Made by a program: the position numbers and the translations under genes. From the NCBI RefSeq assembly GCF_012102705.1, contig NZ_JAAVTA010000002.1:1-64000 (forward strand): a stretch of DNA of 64,000 nt, read 5' to 3'. Positions 1 through 10,235 of the stretch are shown here, in pieces. The DNA is from Haematospirillum sp. H1815 (GTDB lineage Bacteria > Pseudomonadota > Alphaproteobacteria > Rhodospirillales > Rhodospirillaceae). The notes under the pieces are model-generated. The model was given only the letters and a program-made list of their open reading frames with translations, had not been told where the DNA came from and made no database searches. Position 1 is the stretch's first letter. The number at the start of each line of letters is the position of its first letter.

Positions 1-305
1 ACACGGTCGTCCACGTATCCCTTCCGTCTCTTCACTCTGAAAAACAGCACCGACAATCAAAAAACCAGAAATTCCAGTCCCTCAACGTCGGGACGCACCT
101 TCTAAGCCCCAAATCAAAAACCGTCAACACAATTCATTAAACTAAGATCAAAAAAATGCATCATCCCCCAAGGGGCGTGGGCGTTATAGGGCATGACTGC
201 AATCACATATCGTCAACCTTCGTGGTTGTCTCTGGGTATCAGTGTCGATAGTATCACCGCTTACGCGCGTCAGGCTGTGTTTGTGTTTGGATAAGGATCA
301 TCAGG
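1..305. other. Intergenic region upstream of the M23 peptidase gene
   Basis: No convincing coding sequence or RNA gene is visible; the short frames here lack recognisable protein character. The stretch is A/C-rich up to about 170, then carries a short CCCC/GGGG inverted repeat near 167-177. It presumably holds the promoter of the gene starting at 306, but I could not pick a confident -35/-10 pair. Confidence 0.5.
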
Positions 306-1682
306 GTGCGGCACGGAAAACCGGTTATCTTTGCGACAGTTGGAATGCTTTTTGGCGCTGCTGCTGTACTGGTTGCCTCTCATCTTTCCACGCCCGCCCC
401 ACAACATCTGTCTTCCCAACGCAAAAAATCATCCATCACTGCCGATGCTCAGGTACCAATTGTTGCCGGACCCCGTAGCTTTTCGATGGCATCCCCACCG
501 CCCTCTTCCGGCAGTGACACCATCACTTCAAAAGCGGCGCATCCGTCACCTGCTACGCCCCGCATACATACGGTCAAGATAGAACAGGGCGACACCCTGA
601 TGGGTGCCTTGATATCAGCTGGCGTGGAACGGCAAGATGCCCATTCAGCCATCGAAGCCTTGCGTAGCGTCTATGATCCACGTTCTCTGCGTGTTGGTGA
701 TGAAATAACAGTTACATTCGACGAACCTGAAAACCAACACCAGTCGTTCCAGGGTTTTTCCCTTGAGCCCAGCCCTGCCTTCAAGGTGCAGTCTTCCCGG
801 AGTGACGACGGTAGCTTCTCATCGTCATCAATCAAGACCCCACTCAATGACGAAATGGTCCGGATTGAGGGCGACATTGGAACAAGCTTGTTTGCAGCAG
901 CGGGTGAAGCTGGTGTGCCGGTTGATATCATACAGAACCTGATTAACATCTTTTCTTATGATGTCGACTTTCAACGCGACATACAGAAAGGGGATCGATT
1001 TGCTCTGCTTATCCGGCGCAAGATAACCCCACGGGGTGAGCCGGTTGGTGATGCCGTTCTGCTTTATGCGGCCATGACGCTCTCAGGGCGGACAACAGCC
1101 CTGTGGCGCCACGAAAGTAAAGACGGACGGATCGATTACTTCAACAGCAAGGGCGAGAGTGTTCGGAAGGCACTGCTCAGAACTCCGATCAATGGGGCCA
1201 GGCTGACATCAGGTTTTGGTACCCGCGTGCACCCTGTTCTTGGGTATTCCCGTATGCACAAGGGTGTTGACTTCGCCGCGCCCCGCGGCACACCCATTTA
1301 CGCGGCCGGTGATGGCGTCATTGAAATTGCTGGCTTCAAGGGAAGCTATGGCAATTACGTTCGTTTGCGCCATAACAACGAGTACGCTACCGCGTATGCC
1401 CACATGTCTGCGATCGGCAAGGGTATAGCAACGGGCAAGCGTGTCCGGCAGGGGGAGGTTATTGGCTACGTAGGAACAACAGGCCGTTCGACAGGCCCAC
1501 ACCTGCACTACGAAATCATGAAAAGAGGCAAACAGGTCAACCCGCTTGGTGTCAAGTTCCCAACGGGGAATGTCTTGGCTGGCGCTGAGCTGAGACGCTT
1601 CCAGGGGCAGCGGGCTACGATGGAGAAGGTGTATGCAGATCTTCCTGTCGGTATGAACAGGAAGCTTGCACGCGCACACTAA
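306..1682 (+). CDS. M23 family metallopeptidase (membrane-anchored peptidoglycan endopeptidase)
   Basis: A 458-residue protein with an N-terminal membrane segment (about residues 7-25), a Ser/Thr/Pro-rich linker, an OapA/LysM-like middle region (about 75-240) and a C-terminal LytM/M23 domain (about 295-410). The zinc site is complete: H318 and D322 in HKGVD and the H399-L-H401 motif. Family knowledge: such enzymes cut peptide cross-links of peptidoglycan, or act as NlpD/EnvC-like amidase activators when the site is degenerate; here the site is intact, so enzymatic activity is expected. The start is GTG at 306, preceded by AAGGA near 293. It is the only plus-strand gene before a bidirectional terminator and looks monocistronic. 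The cellular partner is not evident from context. Confidence 0.9.
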   Translation: MRHGKPVIFATVGMLFGAAAVLVASHLSTPAPQHLSSQRKKSSITADAQVPIVAGPRSFSMASPPPSSGSDTITSKAAHPSPATPRIHTVKIEQGDTLMGALISAGVERQDAHSAIEALRSVYDPRSLRVGDEITVTFDEPENQHQSFQGFSLEPSPAFKVQSSRSDDGSFSSSSIKTPLNDEMVRIEGDIGTSLFAAAGEAGVPVDIIQNLINIFSYDVDFQRDIQKGDRFALLIRRKITPRGEPVGDAVLLYAAMTLSGRTTALWRHESKDGRIDYFNSKGESVRKALLRTPINGARLTSGFGTRVHPVLGYSRMHKGVDFAAPRGTPIYAAGDGVIEIAGFKGSYGNYVRLRHNNEYATAYAHMSAIGKGIATGKRVRQGEVIGYVGTTGRSTGPHLHYEIMKRGKQVNPLGVKFPTGNVLAGAELRRFQGQRATMEKVYADLPVGMNRKLARAH

Positions 1683-1699
1683 CGCCTCCCTGCCTGATC

Positions 1700-1730
1700 A
1701 AAAAAGCCCCCTGCAAAAGGGGGCTTTTTT
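1700..1730. terminator. Bidirectional rho-independent terminator
   Basis: A perfect stem of A6-GC5 (1700-1711) against G5C-T6 (1719-1730) with a 7-nt loop. T and A tracts flank both sides, so it can end the plus-strand M23 gene and the minus-strand DUF4167 gene, whose stop codons lie 18 nt and 30 nt away. Confidence 0.9.
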
Positions 1731-1759
1731 ACTCGCTCAGAAAAGAAACAGACCGATCA

Positions 1760-2596
1760 TCATGCCTCAGCCTGTTCTGTCGATACAGGATCAACAGCAA
1801 CACGGGCCACTGCACGACGACGACGCGGCTTTCTGACGTCCGTTGTTGATACATCTGAAGCAGCCGTATCAACGTCACTAACACGAGAAACCGTCTCTTC
1901 CTGATGGATAGCGGGGGCGAGGGCGGGAGCTGGCGCGGGTGCAACAACGTCAGGACCAGCCTGATCGACCTCACTTGGCATAACAACAAAAGGCTGGGCC
2001 TCACTGCCAAGCACCGGAGCAGAGAAAACCTCCCTCTCACGGACAGGATGCTCATCATTACGCCGGTTTCTTGCGTCACCACGTCGATCGGAACGGGGGC
2101 GGAAATCAGCATCTCGCGGACGTCGCGGACGCGACTGTCCCTCATTGCCAAATTCAGAAGATGCCTCTTCCAAGGCAACACCGGGATCAGTAACAGATCC
2201 CGTACTACCTGCAAGACCAACGGCTTCAACCGTTGCTTCCTGCAAATCTTCACCGTCCTCGTAAAACTCGTCCGGGCCCTCCAGGGCTTGCCCCTGATCA
2301 AGCCTCATAACCGAGCGCTGCGGATTGTTCTGATTGATGGCGAGAATAATGCGGAGATAGTGCTCTGCGTGCTGAAGATAGTTTTCGCACAGCAGGCGAT
2401 CACCCAAAGCAGCCGCATCACGGGCCAATGCCTGATACTTCTCAACAACCTGATGCGCATTTCCGCGCACACGAACACCCGGTCCGTTGCTGTCATACAC
2501 TTGGTTGCGCGATGGCCCCCGTCCCTTGTACATCTGGGACTGGGGCTGGTTATTGCGGCCGCGCATGCGGCCCTTGCCGTTCGAGCCTGGCTTCAT
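1760..2596 (-). CDS. DUF4167 domain-containing protein
   Basis: About 278 residues. The N-terminal part (roughly 1-85) has the DUF4167 pattern: an Arg/Gly/Asn-rich start, then the block with NAHQVVEKYQALARDA and the HAEHYLRI segment. The rest is acidic and Arg-rich low complexity, ending in an Arg cluster and a disordered tail, which suggests nucleic-acid or ribosome association (inference). The frame stays open upstream to 2836, but similarity begins at the Met at 2596, so I use that start; the ribosome site there is weak (GGAG very close to ATG), and the start is the least certain part. In many alphaproteobacteria this family follows prmC, as here, though 374 bases separate them. Function unknown. 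Confidence 0.82.
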   Translation of the reverse strand: MKPGSNGKGRMRGRNNQPQSQMYKGRGPSRNQVYDSNGPGVRVRGNAHQVVEKYQALARDAAALGDRLLCENYLQHAEHYLRIILAINQNNPQRSVMRLDQGQALEGPDEFYEDGEDLQEATVEAVGLAGSTGSVTDPGVALEEASSEFGNEGQSRPRRPRDADFRPRSDRRGDARNRRNDEHPVREREVFSAPVLGSEAQPFVVMPSEVDQAGPDVVAPAPAPALAPAIHQEETVSRVSDVDTAASDVSTTDVRKPRRRRAVARVAVDPVSTEQAEA

Positions 2597-2970
2597 GACT
2601 CCATCAACATCAAGAATTCGACCTCCCGTTCGGGGAGCGTCCCGTTTATTCACGAATCCCGCAATGGCACAACAGGAACCCACAACCGGAAAACAACCGG
2701 CACACGCCATGCAGGATAATGATTTTCGCGTGGTACTCGCCCGGGGCGTCCGTAAGGACACGTACGCAACGACAACCAGTCTGAAAAAATTCGGATCTCC
2801 GGATCTTTCTGTATTTTGATTGACTTCACGATACACGCCACGTTCGACGTGTTTACCCCCGGCGCCTCAGCGCCTTGCATCACCTCTAACCCTAAGCGGG
2901 TCTGCTCTCTCTTCCAAGCTCTTTTTTACAGTTATCCTTTCTTTTTTTTCACAAACCGCCCTTCCCATGA
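2597..2970. other. 374-base gap between prmC and the DUF4167 gene
   Basis: I see no gene of convincing character. The only notable structure is a GGCGC-CTCA-GCGCC hairpin at about 2860-2873 with no T tract. It may carry a separate promoter for the DUF4167 gene, but no clear -35/-10 pair stands out on the minus strand. The frame of the DUF4167 gene remains open through much of it, so an N-terminal extension cannot be fully excluded. Confidence 0.4.
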
Positions 2971-3831
2971 TCAAGAACCCCCTGAAACAGAAGCCAAGCA
3001 ACGCTCCACTCCCCCCAAATCACTGTACCGTGTCGGCACAGAAAAACCATGAGCCGTGAACAGAGCCGCAACGGCATCAGCCTGCCCGATCCCGACCTCC
3101 ACAGCCAAAAGACCATCAGGAGGAAGCAAACGGGCGGCATCCGGGATCAAGGCCCGATAACACCCCAGCCCATCCTCATCTGTACCCACCAAGGCAAGAG
3201 CGGGGTCATACAGACGGACCTCAGGCTCAAGAGCGGCTATATCCGATAGCGGAATATAAGGCGGGTTGGACACAATAACATCAAACGTCCCGGCAAGGCT
3301 CTGCCCCCAGGAACCCACGATAAAAGATGCCCTGTCACCAACGCCATTGGCATGCGCATTACAAAACGCCATCGCCGCCGCTGCGGGAGCAAGATCGACA
3401 CCAACCCCATACGCATGGGGCAATTCACGCAACAGGGCAACAAGGATAGCCCCGCTCCCGGTTCCCAGATCCAGAATGCGTAAAGGCACGTCCGGATCTG
3501 GGATGTTGCGCAGAACAGCGTCAACAAGCGTTTCCGTATCGGGCCGCGGGTCGAGTGTTGCCGCGTTCAGGGCCAGCTCCAGCGTCCAGAAACCACGATG
3601 CCCTATAATCCGCGCCACAGGCTCCCGCGCTTCACGACGCTGAACGAACGTTTCAAGCACCTCCTGTTCCGCGACAGATACAAGGCGATCCGGATACAGC
3701 GACAAGGAGCGCGCTGATAATCCGGTCGCAGCGGCTATCAGTTGACGCGCGTCAAAACGCGGATTATCGACCCCCGCTGCATCCAGACGGCAGGTTACCG
3801 TTTGCAGAACCTGACCTAACGGCTCTTCCAT
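2971..3831 (-). CDS. prmC: Peptide chain release factor N5-glutamine methyltransferase
   Basis: 286 residues, normal for PrmC (HemK). It methylates the Gln of the GGQ motif in release factors, using S-adenosylmethionine, in the cytosol. Visible marks: a helical N-terminal domain (about 1-80) that recognises the release factor, SAM motif I DLGTGSGAI at 121-129, and the catalytic NPPY tetrad at 189-192. Its substrate gene prfA lies 3 bases upstream on the same strand, so the two are surely cotranscribed. Confidence 0.96.
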   Translation of the reverse strand: MEEPLGQVLQTVTCRLDAAGVDNPRFDARQLIAAATGLSARSLSLYPDRLVSVAEQEVLETFVQRREAREPVARIIGHRGFWTLELALNAATLDPRPDTETLVDAVLRNIPDPDVPLRILDLGTGSGAILVALLRELPHAYGVGVDLAPAAAAMAFCNAHANGVGDRASFIVGSWGQSLAGTFDVIVSNPPYIPLSDIAALEPEVRLYDPALALVGTDEDGLGCYRALIPDAARLLPPDGLLAVEVGIGQADAVAALFTAHGFSVPTRYSDLGGVERCLASVSGGS

Positions 3832-3834
3832 GCC

Positions 3835-4887
3835 TCAATCCAGCTCGGCCAGACGCGCAGCTTGGTCATCGGCCATCAAAGCATCAATAAACTCGTCCAG
3901 ACCATCTCCCTGCATCAGGCGGTCGATAGTGTAGGTTGTCATGTTGATCCGGTGATCCGTCACCCTGCCCTGCGGGAAATTATAAGTCCGGATGCGCTCC
4001 GACCGATCACCGGACCCCACCTGGGACCGACGGTCTGCAGCCCGTTCAGCCTCGGCTCGGCGGCGCTGGCTGTCGTACAGGCGAGCCCTCAACATCATCA
4101 TGGCTTTTGCGCGGTTCTTGATCTGACTGCGCTCTTCCTGACAGGCAACCACTACACCGGTCGGGATATGGGTAATCCGGACGGCTGAATCAGTGGTGTT
4201 CACATGCTGGCCGCCAGCACCCTGGGACCGATAGGTATCGATACGGAGGTCCTTGTCCTCAACCTGAACATCCACCTCCAACGCTTCGGGTAGAACTGCA
4301 ACCGTTGCCGCAGACGTATGAATACGCCCCGATGATTCCGTTTCCGGTACACGCTGTACACGGTGCACACCGGATTCATACTTCAGACGACCAAAAACAT
4401 TGCGTCCGCTGATACGGGCAACCGCCTCGCGGTACCCGCCCAAACCCGTTTCGTTGGCATCCAGGATTTCAAATGACCACCCATGCATGGCGGCATAACG
4501 GTCATACATACGGAACAGGGTCGCTGCAAACAGGGCCGCCTCTTCCCCGCCCGTCCCGGCACGGACTTCCAGAACGGCGTTGCGGCTGTCAGCTTCATCA
4601 CCGGGCAGAAGAGCAATGCGTACGGCCTGCTCCAGATCCGGTAACAGACGCTTAAGGCGGTGGTATTCTTCCTCGGCCAGATCCTTCATCTCGGGGTCTG
4701 ACAGCAGGCTCTCAGCATCCTGGAAAGCCGAGCGGACATCACGAAAGGCACGGACCTTCTCAACGACAGGATCCAGCTCCGAAAGCTCCTTGGACAGGCG
4801 AGCAACATCGGCACCGGGCTGTTGCAACAGGGCAGAAATTTCATCATGGCGGGCCAGAACCCGCCCCAGCTTCTCATCAAGACTCAC
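3835..4887 (-). CDS. prfA: Peptide chain release factor 1
   Basis: RF1 reads UAA and UAG and triggers peptide release. With the GTG start at 4887 it has 350 residues, close to the family norm; a longer open frame reaches 5022 but would overlap hemA deeply and has no homologous N-terminus. Seen: the codon-recognition tripeptide P-E-T at about 181-183 (RF1 type, not the SPF of RF2) and the catalytic GGQ at 225-227, substrate of PrmC encoded next. The start lies 7 bases after the hemA stop, with AAGGA overlapping the end of hemA. Confidence 0.96.
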   Translation of the reverse strand: MSLDEKLGRVLARHDEISALLQQPGADVARLSKELSELDPVVEKVRAFRDVRSAFQDAESLLSDPEMKDLAEEEYHRLKRLLPDLEQAVRIALLPGDEADSRNAVLEVRAGTGGEEAALFAATLFRMYDRYAAMHGWSFEILDANETGLGGYREAVARISGRNVFGRLKYESGVHRVQRVPETESSGRIHTSAATVAVLPEALEVDVQVEDKDLRIDTYRSQGAGGQHVNTTDSAVRITHIPTGVVVACQEERSQIKNRAKAMMMLRARLYDSQRRRAEAERAADRRSQVGSGDRSERIRTYNFPQGRVTDHRINMTTYTIDRLMQGDGLDEFIDALMADDQAARLAELD

Positions 4888-4894
4888 GTGTGTA

Positions 4895-6160
4895 TCAGTC
4901 CTTGTTTTCCAGAACAAACAAACGCCGCAGTGCGCGTTCTGCCCACCGATAATCCTCTGCGCTGTCCGGACTTCCGGCCATGGAGCGAAGGGTCTCGGAC
5001 GGATCATGCAGCAAGCGGCCAATCAACAAACGGGTTGCCTTTGACGCATCATCCCCGGCTTCGTGCAGGGCGCGAAGACGCTCAGCCTCAAACCTCTGAT
5101 GCAAGGCCGCAATAACGGGAACCGCATCACGCTCTGCATGGCAACGAAAGAACGAAGCCACCTCGGCCGAAACCAAGGACCAGGCGGCCCGGGCTTCATT
5201 TTCCCGCAGGCTCCGCCCCTCCTCTGCCACATGCTCCAGATCCTGCATGTCATACAGAAAGGCATTGGGCATACGCCCGACAGCGGCTTCTATGTCACCG
5301 GGAACCCCCAGATCAAGAAGAAGAACAGGCTTCTGACGGCGCATCCGCAGTGCCATGGCCACCATATCCACTGTCACTGACCACGTTCGCGCCCCAACCG
5401 AGGCAATCACAATATCGGCGTTCACCAAAGCCGTTGCAATCGCTTCAAAGGGCAGAACATGTGCATTCAGGCGGGCCGCCAGACGCTCTGCAAGGGATGG
5501 TCGACGGGCACTTGCCATAATTGCGCTGACGCCGGCCTCCTGAAAGGCATCGGCCATCATGTCACCCAGATCAACACCGCCAATGACCAGCAAACTCCGC
5601 GATCGCAGGTCACCGAAAAGATCACGGGCCACCTGCAAGGCGGATGCTGTCAGGGATACGGGATGCCGGGCAACACCTGTTTCCTGACGCACGCGCTTTG
5701 CCGTAGCGTACGCGGCCTGCAAACAGGATTCCAGAGCCGACCCTGTCATCCCCTGTTCGCGAGACAGACGATGCGCCGCCTTCAGCTGTCCAAGAACATG
5801 CGGTTCCCCGATCACCATGCTGTCCAGGGAAGAAGCAACAGCAAACAAATGCTGCACAGCCTCTTTCCCGTGCCGGACATACCCCTGCTCCCGGATCTCT
5901 TCCACACTCTGACCGGCATGTCCGGCCAGGAATGCCATCGCAGCCATACACAGCGCAGACGGATCGGAACCGACAGCAATCACTTCCACACGGTCACAGG
6001 TGGACAACAGGACAGCCTGTCCGACCCCCGATGCTTTCAGCGCATGCAGGGCAGCAGGAATATCCTGGTCCTCGAAAACCAGGGCATCCCGCAGGGAAAG
6101 CGTGCCGGAACGGTGGTTCACCCCGACAATACACAGAAGATCTGCCGCCCGCCCGACCAT
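4895..6160 (-). CDS. hemA: Glutamyl-tRNA reductase (C5 pathway, first step of tetrapyrrole synthesis)
   Basis: 421 residues, full length for the family. It reduces glutamyl-tRNA(Glu) to glutamate-1-semialdehyde. The catalytic domain shows GVNHR at the start, the nucleophile Cys in LLSTCDR (usually STCNR), and [11 protein letters not shown] (usually GEPQILGQ); the NADPH-domain glycine loop (VIGGVDLGD) and the [10 protein letters not shown] segment are recognisable but diverged; the C-terminal dimerisation helices are present. It is not 5-aminolevulinate synthase, the enzyme normally called HemA in alphaproteobacteria. The start at 6160 falls 10 bases after the hisS stop; an in-frame GTG at 6163 is an alternative. 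The order hemA-prfA-prmC matches gammaproteobacteria. Confidence 0.92.
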   Translation of the reverse strand: MVGRAADLLCIVGVNHRSGTLSLRDALVFEDQDIPAALHALKASGVGQAVLLSTCDRVEVIAVGSDPSALCMAAMAFLAGHAGQSVEEIREQGYVRHGKEAVQHLFAVASSLDSMVIGEPHVLGQLKAAHRLSREQGMTGSALESCLQAAYATAKRVRQETGVARHPVSLTASALQVARDLFGDLRSRSLLVIGGVDLGDMMADAFQEAGVSAIMASARRPSLAERLAARLNAHVLPFEAIATALVNADIVIASVGARTWSVTVDMVAMALRMRRQKPVLLLDLGVPGDIEAAVGRMPNAFLYDMQDLEHVAEEGRSLRENEARAAWSLVSAEVASFFRCHAERDAVPVIAALHQRFEAERLRALHEAGDDASKATRLLIGRLLHDPSETLRSMAGSPDSAEDYRWAERALRRLFVLENKD

Positions 6161-6170
6161 CACACGCCCA

Positions 6171-7424
6171 TTACCCGTGACAGGAGCGGAAACGCGCCAA
6201 CGCCTCCTCCAGGCTGGCCAGAGGTACCAGTTCCTGCTCACCCGTATCAAGGTCCCGTAAGGTTACGCCACCCTGCGCCTGCTCATCCTCTCCCAGCAAA
6301 AGGGCTGCACAGGCATGGACCGCATTGGCCCGTTTCATCCTTTTTTTCATGGCACCCGAAAAAGCCATATCGACCGCAAACCCAGCATGACGCAAACGCG
6401 ACACCAACTGATCAGCGTCCACCTCCAGCGCCGGGCTGGCCGGTATCACAGCCAGTGGGCGCAGACGGGGCGGCACATCGGCTATCATCATCGCCAACCG
6501 CTCGACGCCGGCAGCCCAGCCAATACCCGGAACATGCGGCCCACCCATAGTTTCAATCAGGCCATCATAACGACCGCCGGCCAGAACCGTTCCCTGGGCA
6601 CCCAGATCATCGGTCACAAACTCAAACGCTGTGTGACAATAATAATCCAGACCACGAACCAGCTTCTGATTGACGGTAAAGGCAATACCATGCCGGGAAA
6701 GACCATCCTGGACTGCGTCAAAGAAGTGCTGCGACGCCGCATTCAGGTAGTCTGCCATACCCGGCGCATCTGCAATCAACGCACGGTCTTTTTCATCCTT
6801 GGAGTCCAGAATCCGCAGCGGGTTTTTCTCCAGACGGATCTTGCTTTCTTCAGACAGATCATCGCGGTAACGTGAAAGCCAAGACCGCAACGCATCCCTG
6901 TACGCCATCCGGCTTTCTGTATCGCCAAGCGTATTGATCTCAAGCCGGACCCGGTCCTTCAATCCGTAAAGGTCAAGAATGTGGGCTGCAAGGGAGAGAA
7001 CTTCCACATCTGCACGGGGGCTGTCAACCCCCAGAAGTTCGACGCCAAGCTGGTGAAACTGGCGCTGACGCCCCTTTTGCGGGCGCTCGTAGCGAAACAT
7101 CGGCCCGGCGTAGAAAGCACGAAAAGGAACCTGCTGCACCAGCCCGTTGGACAGAAAAGCCCGGCAAACACCTGCTGTGCCTTCAGGACGCAGGCAAAGG
7201 CGATCGCCCGATCGCTCAAACGCATACATTTCCTTGGAAACGATATCCGATGTCTCACCGATGGTGCGGCTAAAAACTTCGGTAAATTCGAAAATCGGCG
7301 TCATAATCTCGTCAAAGCCGTACAGGGCACTGACAGAACGGGCCTGCTCGATAACAGCCCTGTGGCGGCGTACGTCATCGGCCATAAGGTCGCGCGTACC
7401 GCGAACAGGCTGAAGGGAAGCCAT
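6171..7424 (-). CDS. hisS: Histidyl-tRNA synthetase
   Basis: 417 residues, class II aminoacyl-tRNA synthetase charging tRNA(His). Visible: N-terminal VRGTRD segment, motif 2 region with FRYERPQKGRQRQFHQLG, the histidine-specific RGLDYY stretch, motif 3 with GIGWAAGVERL, and the C-terminal anticodon-binding domain. It sits between ispG (62 bases upstream) and hemA, as part of the rodZ-ispG-hisS order also found in gammaproteobacteria. Confidence 0.97.
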   Translation of the reverse strand: MASLQPVRGTRDLMADDVRRHRAVIEQARSVSALYGFDEIMTPIFEFTEVFSRTIGETSDIVSKEMYAFERSGDRLCLRPEGTAGVCRAFLSNGLVQQVPFRAFYAGPMFRYERPQKGRQRQFHQLGVELLGVDSPRADVEVLSLAAHILDLYGLKDRVRLEINTLGDTESRMAYRDALRSWLSRYRDDLSEESKIRLEKNPLRILDSKDEKDRALIADAPGMADYLNAASQHFFDAVQDGLSRHGIAFTVNQKLVRGLDYYCHTAFEFVTDDLGAQGTVLAGGRYDGLIETMGGPHVPGIGWAAGVERLAMMIADVPPRLRPLAVIPASPALEVDADQLVSRLRHAGFAVDMAFSGAMKKRMKRANAVHACAALLLGEDEQAQGGVTLRDLDTGEQELVPLASLEEALARFRSCHG

Positions 7425-7486
7425 AATACTTTTCTCCCGGAACTCAAAGAACGTGAAAACAGAAGGTATTGACGTTAACGAAAAGG

Positions 7487-8617
7487 CTACCCTGTAACCA
7501 TGCTTTCCTGACCACCATCGGCTTTCTCGGCTTCTATGGCCGCAGCGCGCTTTTCCACCATCTCGACCAAGTGGTCAATCATACGATCCGGATCAATCTT
7601 GTGATCCTGCTGCCCTGCCACATACACCATATGATTGCCCTTGCCGCCCGTCAGGCCGATATCGGTTTCACGCGCCTCCCCTGGTCCGTTGACAACACAG
7701 CCGATGATCGAAAGACTGACGGGCGTGTTGATATGGGCCAAACGCTGTTCCAGAATCTCAACCGTCCGGATCACATCAAACCCCTGCCGCGCACAGGAAG
7801 GACACGAGACAATACGGACACCACGGTGACGCAGGTCAAGCGCCTTGAGAATATCGAAACCAACACGAACCTCTTCCTCGACCGGGGCCGACAGGGATAC
7901 GCGGATTGTATCGCCGATCCCGCTCCACAGCAGCATGCCAAGCCCGATCGAACTTTTGACGGTACCTGTGCGCAATGCCCCGGCTTCGGTAATGCCCAAG
8001 TGCAGCGGATAATCACAGGCATCAGCCAGCTCCTGATACGCTGCAACCGCCAGAAAGACATCCGATGCCTTCACGCTGATCTTGGTTTCGAAGAAATCAT
8101 TATCCTCCAGAATACGAAGATGCCGCAGGGCGCTTTCAACCATCGCCCCGGGGCAAGGCTCCCCATAACGCTCCAGAAGGTCACGCTCCAACGATCCGGC
8201 ATTAACGCCAATACGGATAGAACACCCATGATCCTTGGCAGCCTTCACAACCTCGCGCACACGGTCATCCGACCCGATATTGCCGGGATTGATGCGCAGA
8301 CACGCAGCCCCGGCCTCCGCAGCCTCGATAGCCCTGCGATAATGAAAATGAATGTCGGCAACCAAGGGCACCGGTGAACCCCGCACAATATGACGAAGAG
8401 CGGCCGTGGACTCCTCATCCGGACACGAGACCCGCACGATATCAGCACCCGCTGCTGCGGCACGGTGAATCTGGTCCAGCGTGGCCTGCACATCTGTGGT
8501 CAGTGCATTGGTCATGGTCTGGACCGATATGGGGGCATCACCCCCCACCGCCACCGGCCCGACAAAAATCTTGCGGGATTTCCTGCGCATGATCTGGCGG
8601 TATTCCCGGATACTCAT
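7487..8617 (-). CDS. ispG: 4-hydroxy-3-methylbut-2-en-1-yl diphosphate synthase
   Basis: The penultimate enzyme of the MEP isoprenoid pathway, a [4Fe-4S] reductase. 376 residues from the ATG at 8617. Iron-sulfur ligands are C272 and C275 (SCPSC) and C307 (GCVVNGPGE). The frame opens at 8638, but the Shine-Dalgarno GGAGG lies between the two Met codons, which favours 8617. dxs and ispA of the same isoprenoid route lie at 18-21 kb. Confidence 0.95.
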   Translation of the reverse strand: MSIREYRQIMRRKSRKIFVGPVAVGGDAPISVQTMTNALTTDVQATLDQIHRAAAAGADIVRVSCPDEESTAALRHIVRGSPVPLVADIHFHYRRAIEAAEAGAACLRINPGNIGSDDRVREVVKAAKDHGCSIRIGVNAGSLERDLLERYGEPCPGAMVESALRHLRILEDNDFFETKISVKASDVFLAVAAYQELADACDYPLHLGITEAGALRTGTVKSSIGLGMLLWSGIGDTIRVSLSAPVEEEVRVGFDILKALDLRHRGVRIVSCPSCARQGFDVIRTVEILEQRLAHINTPVSLSIIGCVVNGPGEARETDIGLTGGKGNHMVYVAGQQDHKIDPDRMIDHLVEMVEKRAAAIEAEKADGGQESMVTG

Positions 8618-8713
8618 AATCCTGCAACCTCCGGACAAAGGGATCCGGGCCGGTTATAAACCAGCCTCCACCAGAACGGAACGGGGGTTTGCGCCCAGTT
8701 GACCCGGTAAATG

Positions 8714-10054
8714 CTAACCCGCAGGATTTTCGGCCGTTCTCAGGGCATCCGGGTCCAAGGGGATATGACGGCGAACCTCCCCCGCCTTGCCCAACAGGGG
8801 CATCACGGCCCCATCAACCTCTACCCTCAGGCCGCCGGCATTACCGGTCATCAGCTCCAGGTTCTTGCGATTCGGTACTTCCAGCTCCTCCCCGCGCCGC
8901 ATAAGGCGACTGAGAACCAACCCTTGGGGAGAACGCACCTGCACCCACGAATCCTGGGTAGCACGCAGAACAATACGACGCGGAGTAGCCGCACCATTCC
9001 CGGGAACACGCAGCGGGACTGCACTGACTTCTGTCTGGGATGGTGCGGCTGCCGACCCACGACGCTCCACCGGTGCCGCCTGGGGATCTCGACGAACGGA
9101 TGGCGGGGTCGGGCGCGAAAGCGGCATGGGGGGAACCGGCTGAGCCTTCTGCTCCACAGAGACAGAGGGGGCAGCAGGAACAACAGGATCGACAGTCGGA
9201 AGCGGCACCGCGGCATCCGCAGCACGCCCGGAAGAGTCTGGTACCGATGGTTCCCCGGCACGGGCAGACGCAGCATCTCCCCCTACAGGATCACTCGTAC
9301 CGACAGAATCAGCGGCAGAACCGGTCACAGGCTCCCCGGTCTTCTCAACCGGTGTATGATCAGGGCCAACCTTGGCATCCGCTGGCTCAGGCTCAGCTGA
9401 TCTTCTTTCTTCCGCATCAAGAATACCGGACGGCTCAGGATCAGATGACAACGGCAAAACCGTATGATCCGCATCCTGCGCTGGCGCCATACGGACCGAG
9501 CCTTCATCGGCATCAACATGCCCCGGCATCTCCGGCTCCCTGAGGACAGGCTCATCCCCCGTATCAACAACAGGCACAGTCCCCCCATTGATCAGGGACA
9601 TAAAACGATCCGGGACTTCCTGCACAAGAACAGCCAAGGACGTATCTGTGGAATCAACCAGACGCCAGCCACCATAGACCAAACCGACCATAACCACGGC
9701 AGCAACAAGGAGATTACGGGATGGCATGCCACCATCCGTGGCCGGTCCGGGAAACTCCAGATGCGAACGACCGGGCACCATCGCACTTTCCTCGCGGAAA
9801 CGGCGCACAATCTCCGCGCTATCAAGCCCCAGAAAGCCGGCATACGCACGCACGAAGCCCACAGCATAGGTTGGTCCGGGCAACTCGTTGTAGCGGCCTT
9901 CCTCGATCGCAACCAGGAAAGCACTACGTATGCGCAGACGATCCGACACGTCGGAAACATTCTGCCGGGATTCTTCGCGCGCCTCACGCAGCAGCCGCCC
10001 CACTTCACCAACACGGGACAGCACGGCATCAGGGGATTTGAGAACATCAATCAT
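8714..10054 (-). CDS. rodZ: RodZ-like cytoskeletal HTH protein (DUF4115 domain)
   Basis: 446 residues with the RodZ layout: cytoplasmic helix-turn-helix domain (about 15-80, GRLLREAREE through YAVGFVRAYAGFLGLD), one membrane segment (about 114-133), a long Pro/Ala/Ser/Asp-rich periplasmic linker, and a C-terminal DUF4115 beta domain (about 340-430, with SWVQVRSPQG). RodZ binds MreB and keeps rod or spiral shape (family knowledge). The start at 10054 is preferred over 10069 because similarity begins there. ispG follows after 96 bases, as in enterobacteria. Confidence 0.88.
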   Translation of the reverse strand: MIDVLKSPDAVLSRVGEVGRLLREAREESRQNVSDVSDRLRIRSAFLVAIEEGRYNELPGPTYAVGFVRAYAGFLGLDSAEIVRRFREESAMVPGRSHLEFPGPATDGGMPSRNLLVAAVVMVGLVYGGWRLVDSTDTSLAVLVQEVPDRFMSLINGGTVPVVDTGDEPVLREPEMPGHVDADEGSVRMAPAQDADHTVLPLSSDPEPSGILDAEERRSAEPEPADAKVGPDHTPVEKTGEPVTGSAADSVGTSDPVGGDAASARAGEPSVPDSSGRAADAAVPLPTVDPVVPAAPSVSVEQKAQPVPPMPLSRPTPPSVRRDPQAAPVERRGSAAAPSQTEVSAVPLRVPGNGAATPRRIVLRATQDSWVQVRSPQGLVLSRLMRRGEELEVPNRKNLELMTGNAGGLRVEVDGAVMPLLGKAGEVRRHIPLDPDALRTAENPAG

Positions 10055-10235
10055 CACGGCGGTCCACAATCCTTGTACTCTTCTTCACGGCAAGCACTCC
10101 GGAAACCAGATCCGTGAATACTCCCGTTGTCGGGCGACAGCACCGGCTCTGCTACACGCTATCAAAAAATCAGCATGGTCCGCAACCACTGCCCCACACC
10201 ATGAGGAAGAACCACGCACACAAAACACACGACAC

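Noticed and set aside
2860-2873. GGCGC-CTCA-GCGCC hairpin as a prmC terminator
   Set aside because: The stem is 5 bp and has no T tract on the minus strand.
5459-6550. 363-codon plus-strand open frame across hemA and hisS
   Set aside because: It spans the junction of two well-supported minus-strand genes and lacks any motif.
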